Shown here: in pieces, positions 1-7,092 of the stretch
Numbering within the stretch: the first letter of the stretch is position 1
Layout of the letters: each line of letters starts with the position of its first letter
NCBI RefSeq assembly: GCF_003201875.1
Contig: NZ_QJKD01000008.1
Span: 62,001-126,000 of the forward strand
Direction: 5' to 3'
Origin: Hungatella effluvii
GTDB lineage: Bacteria; Bacillota; Clostridia; Lachnospirales; Lachnospiraceae
DNA: 64,000 nucleotides
Translations under genes and position numbers: made by a program
Notes under the pieces: model-generated
What the model was told of the DNA's origin: nothing
What the model saw: the letters and a program-made list of their open reading frames with translations, nothing else
The model's database searches: none

Positions 1-327
1 TATTTCATCTTCGGGATTCATGTCTGCTTCGTAGGCTGCTGCTGTTTCTGATTGTGCCGGCTGCGTTTCAACAGTCTCGTTTTCCTCCTGGAATACTTCA
101 GGAAGGGTCCCGCCCAACAGGGAAACCAGATGTTTCCGCGCGCGTATTAAGATTCCCAATGCCCATGGATTTTTAAGAGCACACAGGATAACGAAAAGCG
201 GGATTCCAAGGGAGATAACATTGACTGCAATTCCAAGAGCAAACGGGAGCAGAAACGGCAATAAAATACTGCATCCGATTCCTGCAATTACAAATTGAAT
301 AATCTTTCTGATATTTTTCTGTTCCAT
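1..327 (-). CDS. Partial membrane protein, C-terminus beyond the left edge
   Basis: An open reading frame starts with ATG at 327 on the minus strand and is still open at base 1, giving 109 visible residues. Residues about 10-50 are strongly hydrophobic (IIQFVIAGIGCSILLPFLLP, then VNVISLGIPLFVILCAL) and suggest two closely spaced membrane segments. After them come a short basic stretch (RARKH) and an acidic, Gln/Glu/Ala-rich tail. A purine-rich AGGATAAGAAG stretch sits just upstream. It lies 87 bases downstream of ssb and is probably cotranscribed with it. I do not recognise the family. Small membrane proteins of this kind are common in conjugative elements, but no function can be assigned from what is visible. 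Confidence 0.55.
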   Translation of the reverse strand, partial: MEQKNIRKIIQFVIAGIGCSILLPFLLPFALGIAVNVISLGIPLFVILCALKNPWALGILIRARKHLVSLLGGTLPEVFQEENETVETQPAQSETAAAYEADMNPEDEI

Positions 328-414
328 CTTCTTATCCTCCATAATAAAAGGGGGAAATGCAATCCTTTCACCAATCGGTTCCAAAGGATATCCATTTCCT
401 CCTGCATACATCAC

Positions 415-1032
415 TTAATTAAACGGTAAATCCCCGTCATCCATTCCGGCATCAATATTCATAAAGTCATCCTTGTTACTCGCGGGTGCATTCTGCCGGG
501 TACCTCTGGGTGCTGGCCTTGCGGCCTGGCGTGCCGGCTGCCTGGATGGCTGTCTTGATGAAGCCTGGTTCGGCTGTGCCGCCCGACTCTGCTGCGCCGG
601 CTGTCTTGACTGTGCGGCCTGACGTGGCTGTGCGGCCTGGCTCGGCTGCGCTGACTGACTTGGCTGATTTGCCGGAGGCGCCTCCTGAACACCCCCATCT
701 TCGCTGCTGTTCTTCTTGCTCTCCGCAAATTCCAGGTCATCCACAACATACTGCATGGAATAGACTTTTACGCCTTCTCTGTTGGTATAGTTATTGTTCT
801 GCATTTTCCCAGTCAACAGCAGCTTCAGACCTTTCCTGCCAAAACGCTCCAGCAGTTCTGCCTTGCGGTCAAATGCCGTACATCGGAAGAAGTCCGCCGT
901 AGGTTCCCCTTCACGTGCCCCCCGCCTGTCTACCGCAAAATCAAAACGCGCAATCGCCATTGCAGTCTCGCCCTGTGTATAGGAAATTTCCGGATCATCC
1001 GTCATTCTGCCTAAAAAAATACATTTATTCAT
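415..1032 (-). CDS. ssb: Single-stranded DNA-binding protein SSB
   Basis: This 205-aa protein has an N-terminal OB fold (residues 1-105, beginning MNKCIFLGRMTDDPEISYT, with the usual FFRCTAFDRKAELLERF core). A long disordered linker rich in Gln, Ala, Ser, Pro and Arg follows (about 120-185, repeats of the AQPxQA type). It ends in an acidic tip, MDDGDLPFN. In SSB proteins the tip recruits recombination and replication partners; here one Asn follows the usual terminal Phe. I chose the ATG at 1032 because the OB fold begins there and AAGGAG lies upstream; a longer in-frame start at 1089 would add 19 unrelated residues. It is driven by the promoter and leader at 1158-1355. A mobile-element copy rather than the housekeeping ssb is likely, since rpsF and rpsR are not neighbours. 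Confidence 0.93.
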   Translation of the reverse strand: MNKCIFLGRMTDDPEISYTQGETAMAIARFDFAVDRRGAREGEPTADFFRCTAFDRKAELLERFGRKGLKLLLTGKMQNNNYTNREGVKVYSMQYVVDDLEFAESKKNSSEDGGVQEAPPANQPSQSAQPSQAAQPRQAAQSRQPAQQSRAAQPNQASSRQPSRQPARQAARPAPRGTRQNAPASNKDDFMNIDAGMDDGDLPFN

Positions 1033-1157
1033 GCTCTCTCTCCTTCTGCATTTGTTATTTTTCCTTCTCTGCACTCTAAATAAATCCAATCTTCTGTCTT
1101 GCTTTTCTTAAACAAAGATTAATAAATTTCTTTTCCTCCTTTCTCTCATTTTCAGGC

Positions 1158-1197
1158 AAAAAAATAAGACACAAAGAATTTTCATTCTAAGTGCCTT
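1158..1197 (-). terminator. Intrinsic terminator in the ssb leader (attenuator-like)
   Basis: On the minus strand AAGGCACTTAGAAT (1184-1197) pairs with ATTCTTTGTGTCTT (1166-1179) around a four-base loop and is followed by a T-rich run. It lies between the promoter at 1327-1355 and the ssb start at 1032, so it would stop transcription before ssb unless read through. A GGCACAG stretch just upstream could pair with the 3' arm as an antiterminator; that is an inference. Confidence 0.6.
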
Positions 1198-1230
1198 TAA
1201 AGCAGGTGAATCCTGCTGTGCCTTTTCGTT

Positions 1231-1308
1231 TTAGGGTGTTCCCTGAAATCTTAACTCCCAGTAAAAAGCTGGGACAAAATAAACTATCCGGCTCTTTGAA
1301 CCAGACAT
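1231..1308 (-). other. Leader region with short ORF and CCCAG/CTGGG hairpin upstream of ssb
   Basis: The transcribed leader contains a possible 25-codon ORF (ATG at 1308, TAA at 1231-1233). It also contains a hairpin, CCCAG (minus strand 1273-1269) pairing with CTGGG (1261-1257), preceded by TTTTGTCCC. The same TTTTGTCCC-hairpin-GGGAG arrangement recurs in the leader at 11.5 kb. Translation of the short ORF is not demonstrated, as there is no clear ribosome binding site in front of it. Confidence 0.35.
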
Positions 1309-1326
1309 AAATCAAATATCATGTCA

Positions 1327-1355
1327 AGAATAACACAATATATAGATTTAGTCAA
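1327..1355 (-). promoter_or_regulatory. Promoter of the ssb transcription unit
   Basis: On the minus strand a TTGACT -35 box (1350-1355) and a TATTCT -10 box (1327-1332) are separated by 17 bases. The spacer contains CTATATATTGTG, which is repeated exactly in the promoter at 11580-11608, so the two promoters are probably controlled together. Confidence 0.6.
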
Positions 1356-1394
1356 CATTTTATATCTATATATAGTTTTTCATTTGTTGAATCC

Positions 1395-1700
1395 CTATAA
1401 CTTTTCCATGAGATCACGATATTCCGATTCATAGAGCTGATACTTTTCATAAATCTTTTTGTTTCTTTTATTCAATTTAAAAAACCAGGGAAGCTCAATG
1501 TAGTCCTCCACCCAGAACCGGATTGTCATGTTGTCGGCTTCAAAACGGTATTTTATATCCTGTTCCTCTACCGTTAAAACACCGTTGTGAAAATTGTAAA
1601 CGGTACTGGACCCCAATTTCGGATCATAGTCCGGATTTTCAATGTGCTTATAGCACTCCCTAAAATAGTTTCTCTCTTTATCAATCAATAATTCCGCCAT
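1395..1700 (-). CDS. Hypothetical protein, 101 aa, divergent from a Cro/CI regulator
   Basis: The frame encodes a soluble, charged protein of about 101 residues with no recognised domain. It has an acidic middle with aromatic residues (WVEDYIELPWFFKL) and a Lys-rich C-terminal helix. AAGGAG lies 9 bases before the ATG at 1700 but only 3 before the ATG at 1706, so 1700 is preferred. Longer versions reaching 1922 would overlap the divergent regulator at 1789 and are unlikely. The two genes share an 88-bp divergent promoter region, suggesting control by that regulator. The family is unknown, and the coding call rests on the ribosome binding site and the open frame. Confidence 0.5.
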   Translation of the reverse strand: MAELLIDKERNYFRECYKHIENPDYDPKLGSSTVYNFHNGVLTVEEQDIKYRFEADNMTIRFWVEDYIELPWFFKLNKRNKKIYEKYQLYESEYRDLMEKL

Positions 1701-1788
1701 TTCCATATTCTCCTTGATTTCCCGGTACCTGTTTATCTGAAAACCAATTGAAGTATAAGACGTAATAAAGACATACAGGGAGACTCTA

Positions 1789-2100
1789 ATGATAGGTGAA
1801 CGATTATATGATTTACGGAAAGACGCTGATTTAACGCAGGAAGCCTTGGCTAAAATCTTAAATACCACGAAGCATAACATATCAAAATATGAGTGCGAAC
1901 AATCGGAGCCGCCTGACAGCATGAAAATTCTGATTGCAAAGCACTTTCATGTATCCATTGATTACTTGCTCGGTCTGACTGATACCCCGGCGCCCTATTC
2001 TACCAGACCAATTTTACCTTTACCTGAAAATTTTCCTCCGGAAGCCAAAGCGGAATTACAGGAATTCATCAAGTATTTAAAATACAAATATAAAAGTTAA
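1789..2100 (+). CDS. Cro/CI (XRE)-family transcriptional regulator
   Basis: This 103-aa protein carries a helix-turn-helix of the Cro/CI type at residues about 5-58: MIGERLYDLRKDADLTQEALA, then TTKHNISKYE as the recognition region and FHVSIDYLLGLTD at the end. A Pro-rich linker and a short C-terminal helix (EAKAELQEFIKYLKYKYK), possibly a dimerisation element, follow. It is one of only a few plus-strand genes in the mobile module and is divergent from the gene at 1395-1700. GGGAG lies just upstream of the ATG. Regulators of this size usually repress their own divergent promoter in phages and conjugative elements; the target here is inferred from position only. Confidence 0.85.
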   Translation: MIGERLYDLRKDADLTQEALAKILNTTKHNISKYECEQSEPPDSMKILIAKHFHVSIDYLLGLTDTPAPYSTRPILPLPENFPPEAKAELQEFIKYLKYKYKS

Positions 2101-2134
2101 GGCAGGGAGCCTGTGATAAAACCAGTTCCCTGCC
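2101..2134 (-). terminator. Hairpin terminator at the end of the recombination operon
   Basis: GGCAGGGA (2101-2108) and TCCCTGCC (2127-2134) form an eight-pair stem immediately after the plus-strand regulator stop codon and 36 bases beyond the end of the minus-strand operon. The T-rich side (TTAACTTTTATATTT) is on the minus strand, so it mainly ends transcripts from 2170 onward. It may also act on the convergent regulator transcript. Confidence 0.6.
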
Positions 2135-2169
2135 TGCCATTCTACATAAATCTCAAATCTTTACTATTT

Positions 2170-2706
2170 CTAACCCTCCCGAATTGCCTCAAGCATGATG
2201 GGGGAACCCACACAAAACTCCTCAGCATTTCTGTAAATTTTAATTTCATGAGTTATTTCGCCGCTTTCCGGACGCAGGCTTCTGCTGGATACCTGAATCA
2301 GTCTCGCATCCTTTTTCAGTATCTCTTCGTCAGTAAGTTTCTCGTATTCTTTGGGCAGTTCTATGTGTATCCCATGATAACCGTCACTGATGGAGAGCAG
2401 CAGTCTCCCGCTGTTCCCTATTACCTTACAAAAAAGCTGTTCCTCTATGGTAAGGTCAACCAAGCGTCCCATGAAAATTTCCTCCGGTATAAAATCCCAT
2501 TCCGAATACTTTTCACCAATCTCGGCCCTCAGCTTTCGCTCATCATAACCTGGAAGTAGTTCAAAGTGATCCGGGCCATCATAATAATCATTGAACCATA
2601 CCCCTATCATCACATCATTTAAGTATAATTCACCTGCCCACACAATGCCTTCCGGACCGTCTATTGACTTCAGCCCTTTCACTGTAATTCCATTTAAACT
2701 TGCCAT
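2170..2706 (-). CDS. Hypothetical mobile-element protein, 178 aa
   Basis: This is a soluble acidic protein with no signal peptide or membrane segment. The first 50 residues (MASLNGITVKGLKSIDGPEG, then VWAGELYLNDVMIGVWFNDYYDGP) look like a compact beta-rich domain. A mixed alpha/beta remainder ends near PIMLEAIREG. No catalytic motif is apparent and I cannot name a family. It is the last gene of the recombination operon, 11 bases after the SSB-like gene and before the terminator at 2101-2134. A role in element DNA metabolism is only guilt by association. Confidence 0.7.
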   Translation of the reverse strand: MASLNGITVKGLKSIDGPEGIVWAGELYLNDVMIGVWFNDYYDGPDHFELLPGYDERKLRAEIGEKYSEWDFIPEEIFMGRLVDLTIEEQLFCKVIGNSGRLLLSISDGYHGIHIELPKEYEKLTDEEILKKDARLIQVSSRSLRPESGEITHEIKIYRNAEEFCVGSPIMLEAIREG

Positions 2707-2717
2707 TCTTCCCTCTT

Positions 2718-3353
2718 TTATCCTAATATCATTTTTTCATAGTTACTTAACAGTCTCATAACGGAGATTTCATATGCAACCCTTTCCTCCTGCTCACCCA
2801 TTGGCAGCAGCTTCACGTATTTCCGGCTCTGCATTCTTCCCAATATATGGATTGGCTCACCAACCTGTTTCCCGGCTGCTTCACGGGCATCCTTTCCCCA
2901 GCATATACATGGAATGTAATCGGTTTTTCCATAGGGCCGGTTGACTGCAACAATTAAGTCTGTGATTTCCCGGTTTAACGGTGTCCGCCGGTAAATAGGC
3001 TCCTTACACAGGAAACCGATCAGTTCCACCTGGTTTATTCCTTCTGCACAGGCCTGTGCATCCCATACCTCCCTTACAAAAATGCGCAGCAATACCTGCC
3101 TATGGTCCCCAACGTCTTTTGAATAAGTCCGAAGCTGTCCTCTGATTCCAATACAGCTCCCTGCTTTTAACTGGCTGCAATAACGTTCCGGCAGCGTAAC
3201 AAGCACTTTGTCAACCGCGTCACTAAGCCGTTTTACTATAACCTCCACCTCAAAAAAACGCTCACCGAAGCTAGTGTGGCTGTAACGAATTTCCTGTCCT
3301 ACCTCGCCTGTTATCTGGATGTAGTTATTTTCACCGTTCTCCTGCTCTATCAT
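2718..3353 (-). CDS. SSB-like protein with two OB folds
   Basis: The 211-aa product contains two consecutive OB-fold-like segments. The first, residues about 8-100, includes TGEVGQEIRYSHTSFGERFF and ends with a GIRGQLRTYS strand. The second, about 110-205, includes NQVELIGFLCKEPIYRRTPL, AVNRPYGKTDYIPCICWG and GRMQSRKYVK. The latter stretches are typical of an SSB-like family found on Clostridia mobile elements. The start at 3353 is chosen because GGAGG lies 5 bases ahead; an ATG at 3377 would overlap the primase stop as ATGA and is also possible. It probably covers single-stranded DNA during element replication or recombination. It lacks the acidic DDLPF-type tip of the SSB at 415-1032, so the two proteins are unlikely to be equivalent. 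Confidence 0.82.
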   Translation of the reverse strand: MIEQENGENNYIQITGEVGQEIRYSHTSFGERFFEVEVIVKRLSDAVDKVLVTLPERYCSQLKAGSCIGIRGQLRTYSKDVGDHRQVLLRIFVREVWDAQACAEGINQVELIGFLCKEPIYRRTPLNREITDLIVAVNRPYGKTDYIPCICWGKDAREAAGKQVGEPIHILGRMQSRKYVKLLPMGEQEERVAYEISVMRLLSNYEKMILG

Positions 3354-3373
3354 ATGTACCTCCATTTCTGCTC

Positions 3374-4606
3374 TCATAAATATTTCAATTCTCTCCTCTG
3401 CCGCTCTACATACGGTTTCCAATAATCGTCTATTCCCTTGAAATTTCCTGCCCAGCTCCCATCTGTATCTAAATCCCATTGCTTTCGCCGGTAGCGGATT
3501 GACTGCTCCTGACACAGTGCATAAAGCCGATTGCTCCCCTTCCGGATTTCGGTCCGTTTTCTCTTCTTATTTGGGCAAACCGCGCCTACCTTTCCCTCTA
3601 AATCGCATTTATCACAGGATTTGTCATTGTGGTCGCAATTTATTTTCATCTGGCGGTCCATATCATAATAATCAATCACTTCTTTCACGCCGTTTTTTGC
3701 CAGGGCAGCCAACAGCAATTCCAAACCCTTATAGTTATTGACCCCCGGATTCCCAATGAAGGTGCGCCCGGAAAACTCGTGGGCAATCAGGCCCTTTAAC
3801 ACACCGTCCGTCACACATACGCTTGTATCATACGGATTTCCGAAAAATGCGGCTGGGCTGTTGCTGCTAACCCCTTTTTCCCTTCCTGCGCTGGACAGCC
3901 AGACATACTTCCGGTCATGGACTGGCACATCAAGACGGATTTGAAAACCGATTAAATTCCCTTCAATATCCGGAACCGGGCAGAGATATCCTGAATAATT
4001 CTTTCCAAAAGCGATATCCCAGTTTCCCCGGCTATTGAGGTAAAATCCCGGTACACCCGACAGGCTTAAATCTTTTAATAAAAGTTTTCTGGCAAGGGCC
4101 TCCGTTCCATAAATGGGCGTACTGCAAAAACGGAACCGTTCAATCGCCTCCTCCGACAGTCCCCGTTCCCTTAACAAAAGGCGGTGCTGTTCTGTTAACT
4201 GCAGCAGCTTGAGAAGTTCGCTGTAAACCTGATTCCGTTTTATACTGTCCGCAGGGTCTGCTTCCGCCACCGATGGTTTTCGGATATTATATGCCTGGTT
4301 TGAAGAGTATCCGCCACGCGCCAGCCGTTCACGGATTTCCCGATATGCAATTTTATAGCAGTCCGGTCCGGTAATCCCCTTGAGTTCACAGTACAGCGTC
4401 AGCATATTTCCTTCAGCACCGCAGTTGTAGCAATGATAGACGTTTTTAATCCGGTTACCCTTCCAGATGCAGGCGTTCATTTTTCCACGCTCATCCCCGC
4501 AGAACGGGCAGATCAGATTAAACGAATCCTCACCACCCGTCAGACAGGTTAAATCCAGAAGATTTACAACATCAGCTATACTAAAAGGAGGTATAAAATT
4601 TTCGAT
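3374..4606 (-). CDS. DNA primase-like protein, CHC2 zinc finger and Toprim, apparent ATC start
   Basis: The frame encodes about 410 residues. The N-terminus holds a CHC2-type zinc ribbon: CPFC at about residues 33-36, then HCYNC about 25 residues later. The middle carries a Toprim-like core (VCVTDGVLKG, then DYYDMDRQ) around residues 255-320. A Cys-rich insertion (CDHNDKSCDKCDLEGKVGAVC) lies within the Toprim region. The first in-frame ATG is at 4480 and would remove half of the zinc ribbon. The conserved sequence continues upstream to 4606, where an ATC codon sits 8 bases after AAAAGGAG. No in-frame ATG, GTG or TTG exists between that point and the upstream stop. The ATG at 4614 is in another frame and ends after 12 codons. 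Either ATC is the start or the start codon has been lost. Confidence 0.78.
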   Translation of the reverse strand: MENFIPPFSIADVVNLLDLTCLTGGEDSFNLICPFCGDERGKMNACIWKGNRIKNVYHCYNCGAEGNMLTLYCELKGITGPDCYKIAYREIRERLARGGYSSNQAYNIRKPSVAEADPADSIKRNQVYSELLKLLQLTEQHRLLLRERGLSEEAIERFRFCSTPIYGTEALARKLLLKDLSLSGVPGFYLNSRGNWDIAFGKNYSGYLCPVPDIEGNLIGFQIRLDVPVHDRKYVWLSSAGREKGVSSNSPAAFFGNPYDTSVCVTDGVLKGLIAHEFSGRTFIGNPGVNNYKGLELLLAALAKNGVKEVIDYYDMDRQMKINCDHNDKSCDKCDLEGKVGAVCPNKKRKRTEIRKGSNRLYALCQEQSIRYRRKQWDLDTDGSWAGNFKGIDDYWKPYVERQRRELKYL

Positions 4607-4653
4607 TTTCTCATCTCCTTTTACGATTCGGCCCCTGTGTTGAACGATTATAA

Positions 4654-5484
4654 TTAAGACGCAGCCTGCAATAAAACTCTTGCCGCCTGCCGGACATTAT
4701 CGTTAGGGCCTTTGTATTTATACGCAAAAAACTCTAAATCACCAATCCCCTTTGCACCGTCAAGCGCGATCTCTCCCAGGGTTCGTCCTCTGTTTGCCAC
4801 GCCAAAATTGCAAACCACTTTTTTAGCCTCATCCACGGTAAACCCACCAGGTTCCGGCGCATTAGAAGAAGGTGCCGTTTGCTTTTCCTCCTGCTGTGCC
4901 TTTTTTGCATGTTCCGGCAGTTGAACCGGGACTCCGCTTTCCGGTTTTATATTATGGGAAGGCGCAGGCGCCTGTGTCTCCGGCGCTACGGAAGGTTCAC
5001 TTTCCGCAGCATGATTTCCGTCAGCCTCGTTCTGCTCATCATCACCAGCGGCCTGCATATCAGGATCATCACCGCCTTGGTCAATTGTAAATTTATTAAA
5101 GAAATAATACTTCAAAGTATACGTGAGGGCACTACCTTTTGCTTTGTCCGGCATATCATTGGTCCCAATCGCATGAATTTTTACTTTCTCAAAATCCTGT
5201 GGGTCCTCCACATTAGTCCAGCGTAACGTTAAATCCTCCTCATACAGCCAATAATTTACCCCTGAAATATAGCGGACAAAGACCTGGTTTCCATTTTCGT
5301 CGGTATTGGTAGCCGTTTCTTCCACAATATCAAAATTAACCCCAAGCTCATTCATAGCCGGAGTCAAAAAGCGGTAGATATCATCTATTTTGAGAAAGTC
5401 ATAGTCAACATTCTCATTGTACCTGCGTTTTACCAGCGCAGGAATCGCTTTGCGTATTCCCACAAACTTCTCTTGCAATGTCAT
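4654..5484 (-). CDS. ERF-family single-strand annealing protein
   Basis: The protein has 276 aa. Its N-terminal domain (residues 1-150) has the ERF signature: an initial helix (LQEKFVGIRKAIPALVKRRY), a beta core and the diagnostic stretch GSALTYTLKYYFFNKF followed by GGDDPD. ERF proteins anneal complementary single strands during recombination. Residues 155-220 form an acidic, Pro/Gln/Ala-rich linker. A small C-terminal domain (GFTVDEAKKVVCNFGVANRG, then RTLGEIALDG) follows and may be a protein- or DNA-binding module. GGAG precedes the ATG by 7 bases. It sits directly downstream of the YqaJ exonuclease gene, the usual exonuclease-annealase pairing of phage-type recombination systems. Confidence 0.88.
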   Translation of the reverse strand: MTLQEKFVGIRKAIPALVKRRYNENVDYDFLKIDDIYRFLTPAMNELGVNFDIVEETATNTDENGNQVFVRYISGVNYWLYEEDLTLRWTNVEDPQDFEKVKIHAIGTNDMPDKAKGSALTYTLKYYFFNKFTIDQGGDDPDMQAAGDDEQNEADGNHAAESEPSVAPETQAPAPSHNIKPESGVPVQLPEHAKKAQQEEKQTAPSSNAPEPGGFTVDEAKKVVCNFGVANRGRTLGEIALDGAKGIGDLEFFAYKYKGPNDNVRQAARVLLQAAS

Positions 5485-5523
5485 GCTTATTCTCCTTCAT
5501 TTGTTTGCTTATGAGGCGTTTTT

Positions 5524-6167
5524 TCATGCCGGCTTTTCTTCCTTCTTAATAAAAAAAATGCTGGAAACGTTTGTCTTTGCATATTCCTGATAGACATCAG
5601 GATATGTAAGCTTCAACTTCTCCAACTCTGCTTTGTTAATTGACGTTGTCGTTCTTTTCGTATAACCCACACGGTAAATGATATTACCGGTATTCAGTTC
5701 CCCTCCTTCTGCCTGTCCAAGCGCTTTCTGCACCGGAACATAAATCTCCTTAATCTGTTCCTTTACCTCCCTTGCCTGGCTCTCCAGCTCTGCCCGTTTT
5801 GCATCAAGCTGTACATATTTTTTCATCACATCTTCCAGTTCCCCAGGAAGCACAATCGTTTTGCCAGGTTCAATTTTCCGGTATTTTTTAATGGCCGCCA
5901 ATACCAAATCAGGTTCTTCATAGAACTCCGGTTCCCGGCCGGCCTTAACGTTATTCACCCAGAAATCCCGTTCCAGCTCAATCATTTCATCTTCTAATTC
6001 TAAATCTCTGGTTAAGGTTCTGATGAAAAATGTATTCTCGGAATTGCCGTAAAGGCAAAGGAATATCACCCCCGCCACATTGGTAACGCTCATATAATGC
6101 ATCCCCTGCAGCATGTAATGATAAGGGATGGAATCATTGTCCCACTCATCTTTCTTGAAGCTAAAAC
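5524..6167 (-). CDS. YqaJ-type viral recombinase/exonuclease, 3' exon
   Basis: This is the downstream exon of the gene whose first exon is 9690-10077; the intron at 6168-9689 lies between them. The exon is 644 bases and begins with GT, which completes the codon started by the last A of exon 1. The resulting protein runs ECKTS then FSFKKDEWDNDSIPYHYMLQ, which fits the family, where a Trp-containing loop and an HYM motif follow the ECKT catalytic strand. The joined frame is 1032 bases, 343 residues plus stop. Without splicing, the only local start (ATG at 6114) would give a 196-aa fragment lacking the active site. The C-terminal part (residues about 235-310) is helical and charged. Confidence 0.85.
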
Positions 6168-6230
6168 ATAGCGATAGGTAAGGTCTTGATTTGTGCTTCG
6201 TTATATTGCCTTATTCTTTAACTTTCTCTT

Positions 6231-6566
6231 TTATAACATAATAGTTTGATTTAAAGCGTTGTTTCTTTCAACTATGTTGCTAAGTTCTTCAATGTATTCT
6301 GTTATGACTCCCTTACCATAGCCTGTGTCGCCAATCATTCTTGGTATAAGGTTCCATATAGCTTCTTCACCATATACTGTATCTCTCATGCTTTCCATGA
6401 TAATAAGAGCTATTTGGTACATTTCATTATCTACTAGATTTTGCAACATTTTGATTATATCTTCATATTTCAAGTCATTGCCTCTTAAATTACAGATGTT
6501 TCCCCATATTGTAAGATTTTTACTTATCCATTTAATAGTTCTTATAACTTCTCCATTTTCTTTCAT
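6231..6566 (-). CDS. Hypothetical protein, 111 aa, in the intron domain VI insert
   Basis: A helical, soluble protein with no recognised domain. It starts MKENGEVIRTIKWISKNLTI. Its middle (YEDIIKMLQNLVDNEMYQIA, then IMESMRDTVYGEEAIWNLIP) could be a small helical repeat or partner-binding bundle. AAGGAG lies 9 bases before the ATG, so it is probably translated. It is divergent from the XRE-family gene at 6700-6960, with palindromic sites between them. It is read in the same sense as the intron and the host operon. A regulator-plus-partner pair such as a toxin-antitoxin or a repressor and its antagonist is possible, but no toxin motif is visible. Confidence 0.65.
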   Translation of the reverse strand: MKENGEVIRTIKWISKNLTIWGNICNLRGNDLKYEDIIKMLQNLVDNEMYQIALIIMESMRDTVYGEEAIWNLIPRMIGDTGYGKGVITEYIEELSNIVERNNALNQTIML

Positions 6567-6593
6567 ACGAATAATCTCCTTTGATATGCGCTA

Positions 6594-6672
6594 GACTATA
6601 TAGTCCAGACTTTCTAGTCCTAATAATATCATGATTGACTGTTATAATCAATACTAATCGGACCATTTAGTC
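6594..6672. promoter_or_regulatory. Three GACT-N4-AGTC palindromes, probable operators
   Basis: Three related palindromes lie between the divergent genes: GACTATATAGTC (6594-6605, perfect), GACTTTCTAGTC (6608-6619) and GACCATTTAGTC (6661-6672). The first two begin 14 bases apart; the third lies 53 bases further on, just before the regulator's ribosome binding site. This arrangement is typical of binding sites for a Cro/CI-type repressor that controls its own gene and a divergent partner. The operator role is inferred. Confidence 0.65.
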
Positions 6673-6699
6673 TGGTTCAGAAAGGATAGATAATTAATT

Positions 6700-6960
6700 A
6701 TGACGAAAATTATTCTTGATTTTTCTATTGGCGAGAAGTTACGTCACTATCGTAGTCTTAAAAGGTATTCTCAAATGGATGTTGTTAGAGAAGCAAATTT
6801 ATTAGGTAGCACCATGTCCGAGTCTACTTATTCAAAAATTGAACAGGGCACTCGTAACATTTTTGCTTCCGATTTGGTTATTCTTAAAATAGTTCTGGGA
6901 TTTTCCTATGAAGATTTATTTACCGATTTTGAGAAGTCAATTCTTGAGGCGTATAAGTAA
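6700..6960 (+). CDS. XRE-family regulator in the intron domain VI insert
   Basis: The 86-aa protein is a single helix-turn-helix domain. IGEKLRHYRSLKRYSQMDVV forms the first helices, SESTYSKIEQGTRN the recognition helix region, and SDLVILKIVLGFSYEDLF the closing helices. It resembles the DNA-binding half of Cro/CI regulators with a longer-than-usual loop (REANLLGSTMSEST). It is read against the direction of the intron and the host operon, and its TAA ends exactly where the domain VI 5' arm begins (6961). AAAGGA stands 13 bases before the ATG. The three GACT-N4-AGTC palindromes upstream are its likely operators. It probably represses the 111-aa partner gene and itself. Confidence 0.8.
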   Translation: MTKIILDFSIGEKLRHYRSLKRYSQMDVVREANLLGSTMSESTYSKIEQGTRNIFASDLVILKIVLGFSYEDLFTDFEKSILEAYK

Positions 6961-6987
6961 CACAATCTCAACCTTTTCCCCCGCTCT

Positions 6988-7021
6988 ACACCGTACGTGA
7001 GACTTTCATCTCATACGGCGT
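6988..7021 (-). ncRNA. Group II intron domain V
   Basis: The minus-strand 34-mer starts ACGCCGTATGAGATGAAAGT and ends CTCACGTACGGTGT. It folds as the standard domain V hairpin with a GAAA tetraloop, and it aligns without gaps to the classical domain V. The catalytic triad position reads CGC, a known variant of AGC. The sequence GAGCGGGGGAAAAGG that follows is the usual start of domain VI. Confidence 0.9.
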
Positions 7022-7092
7022 GCCACCATTTCTATGGTTCTCATACTAGATTTTAACTTATACATTTCTTAGAAGTCTTAATTAAATTGTGC

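Noticed and set aside
1701..1922. Extension of the 101-aa gene upstream to 1922
   Set aside because: It overlaps the divergent Cro/CI gene, and the ribosome binding site is at 1706 and below.
5524..6114. Independent 196-aa gene
   Set aside because: It is the C-terminal part of YqaJ; the frame continues upstream to the intron boundary and joins exactly to the exon at 9690-10077.
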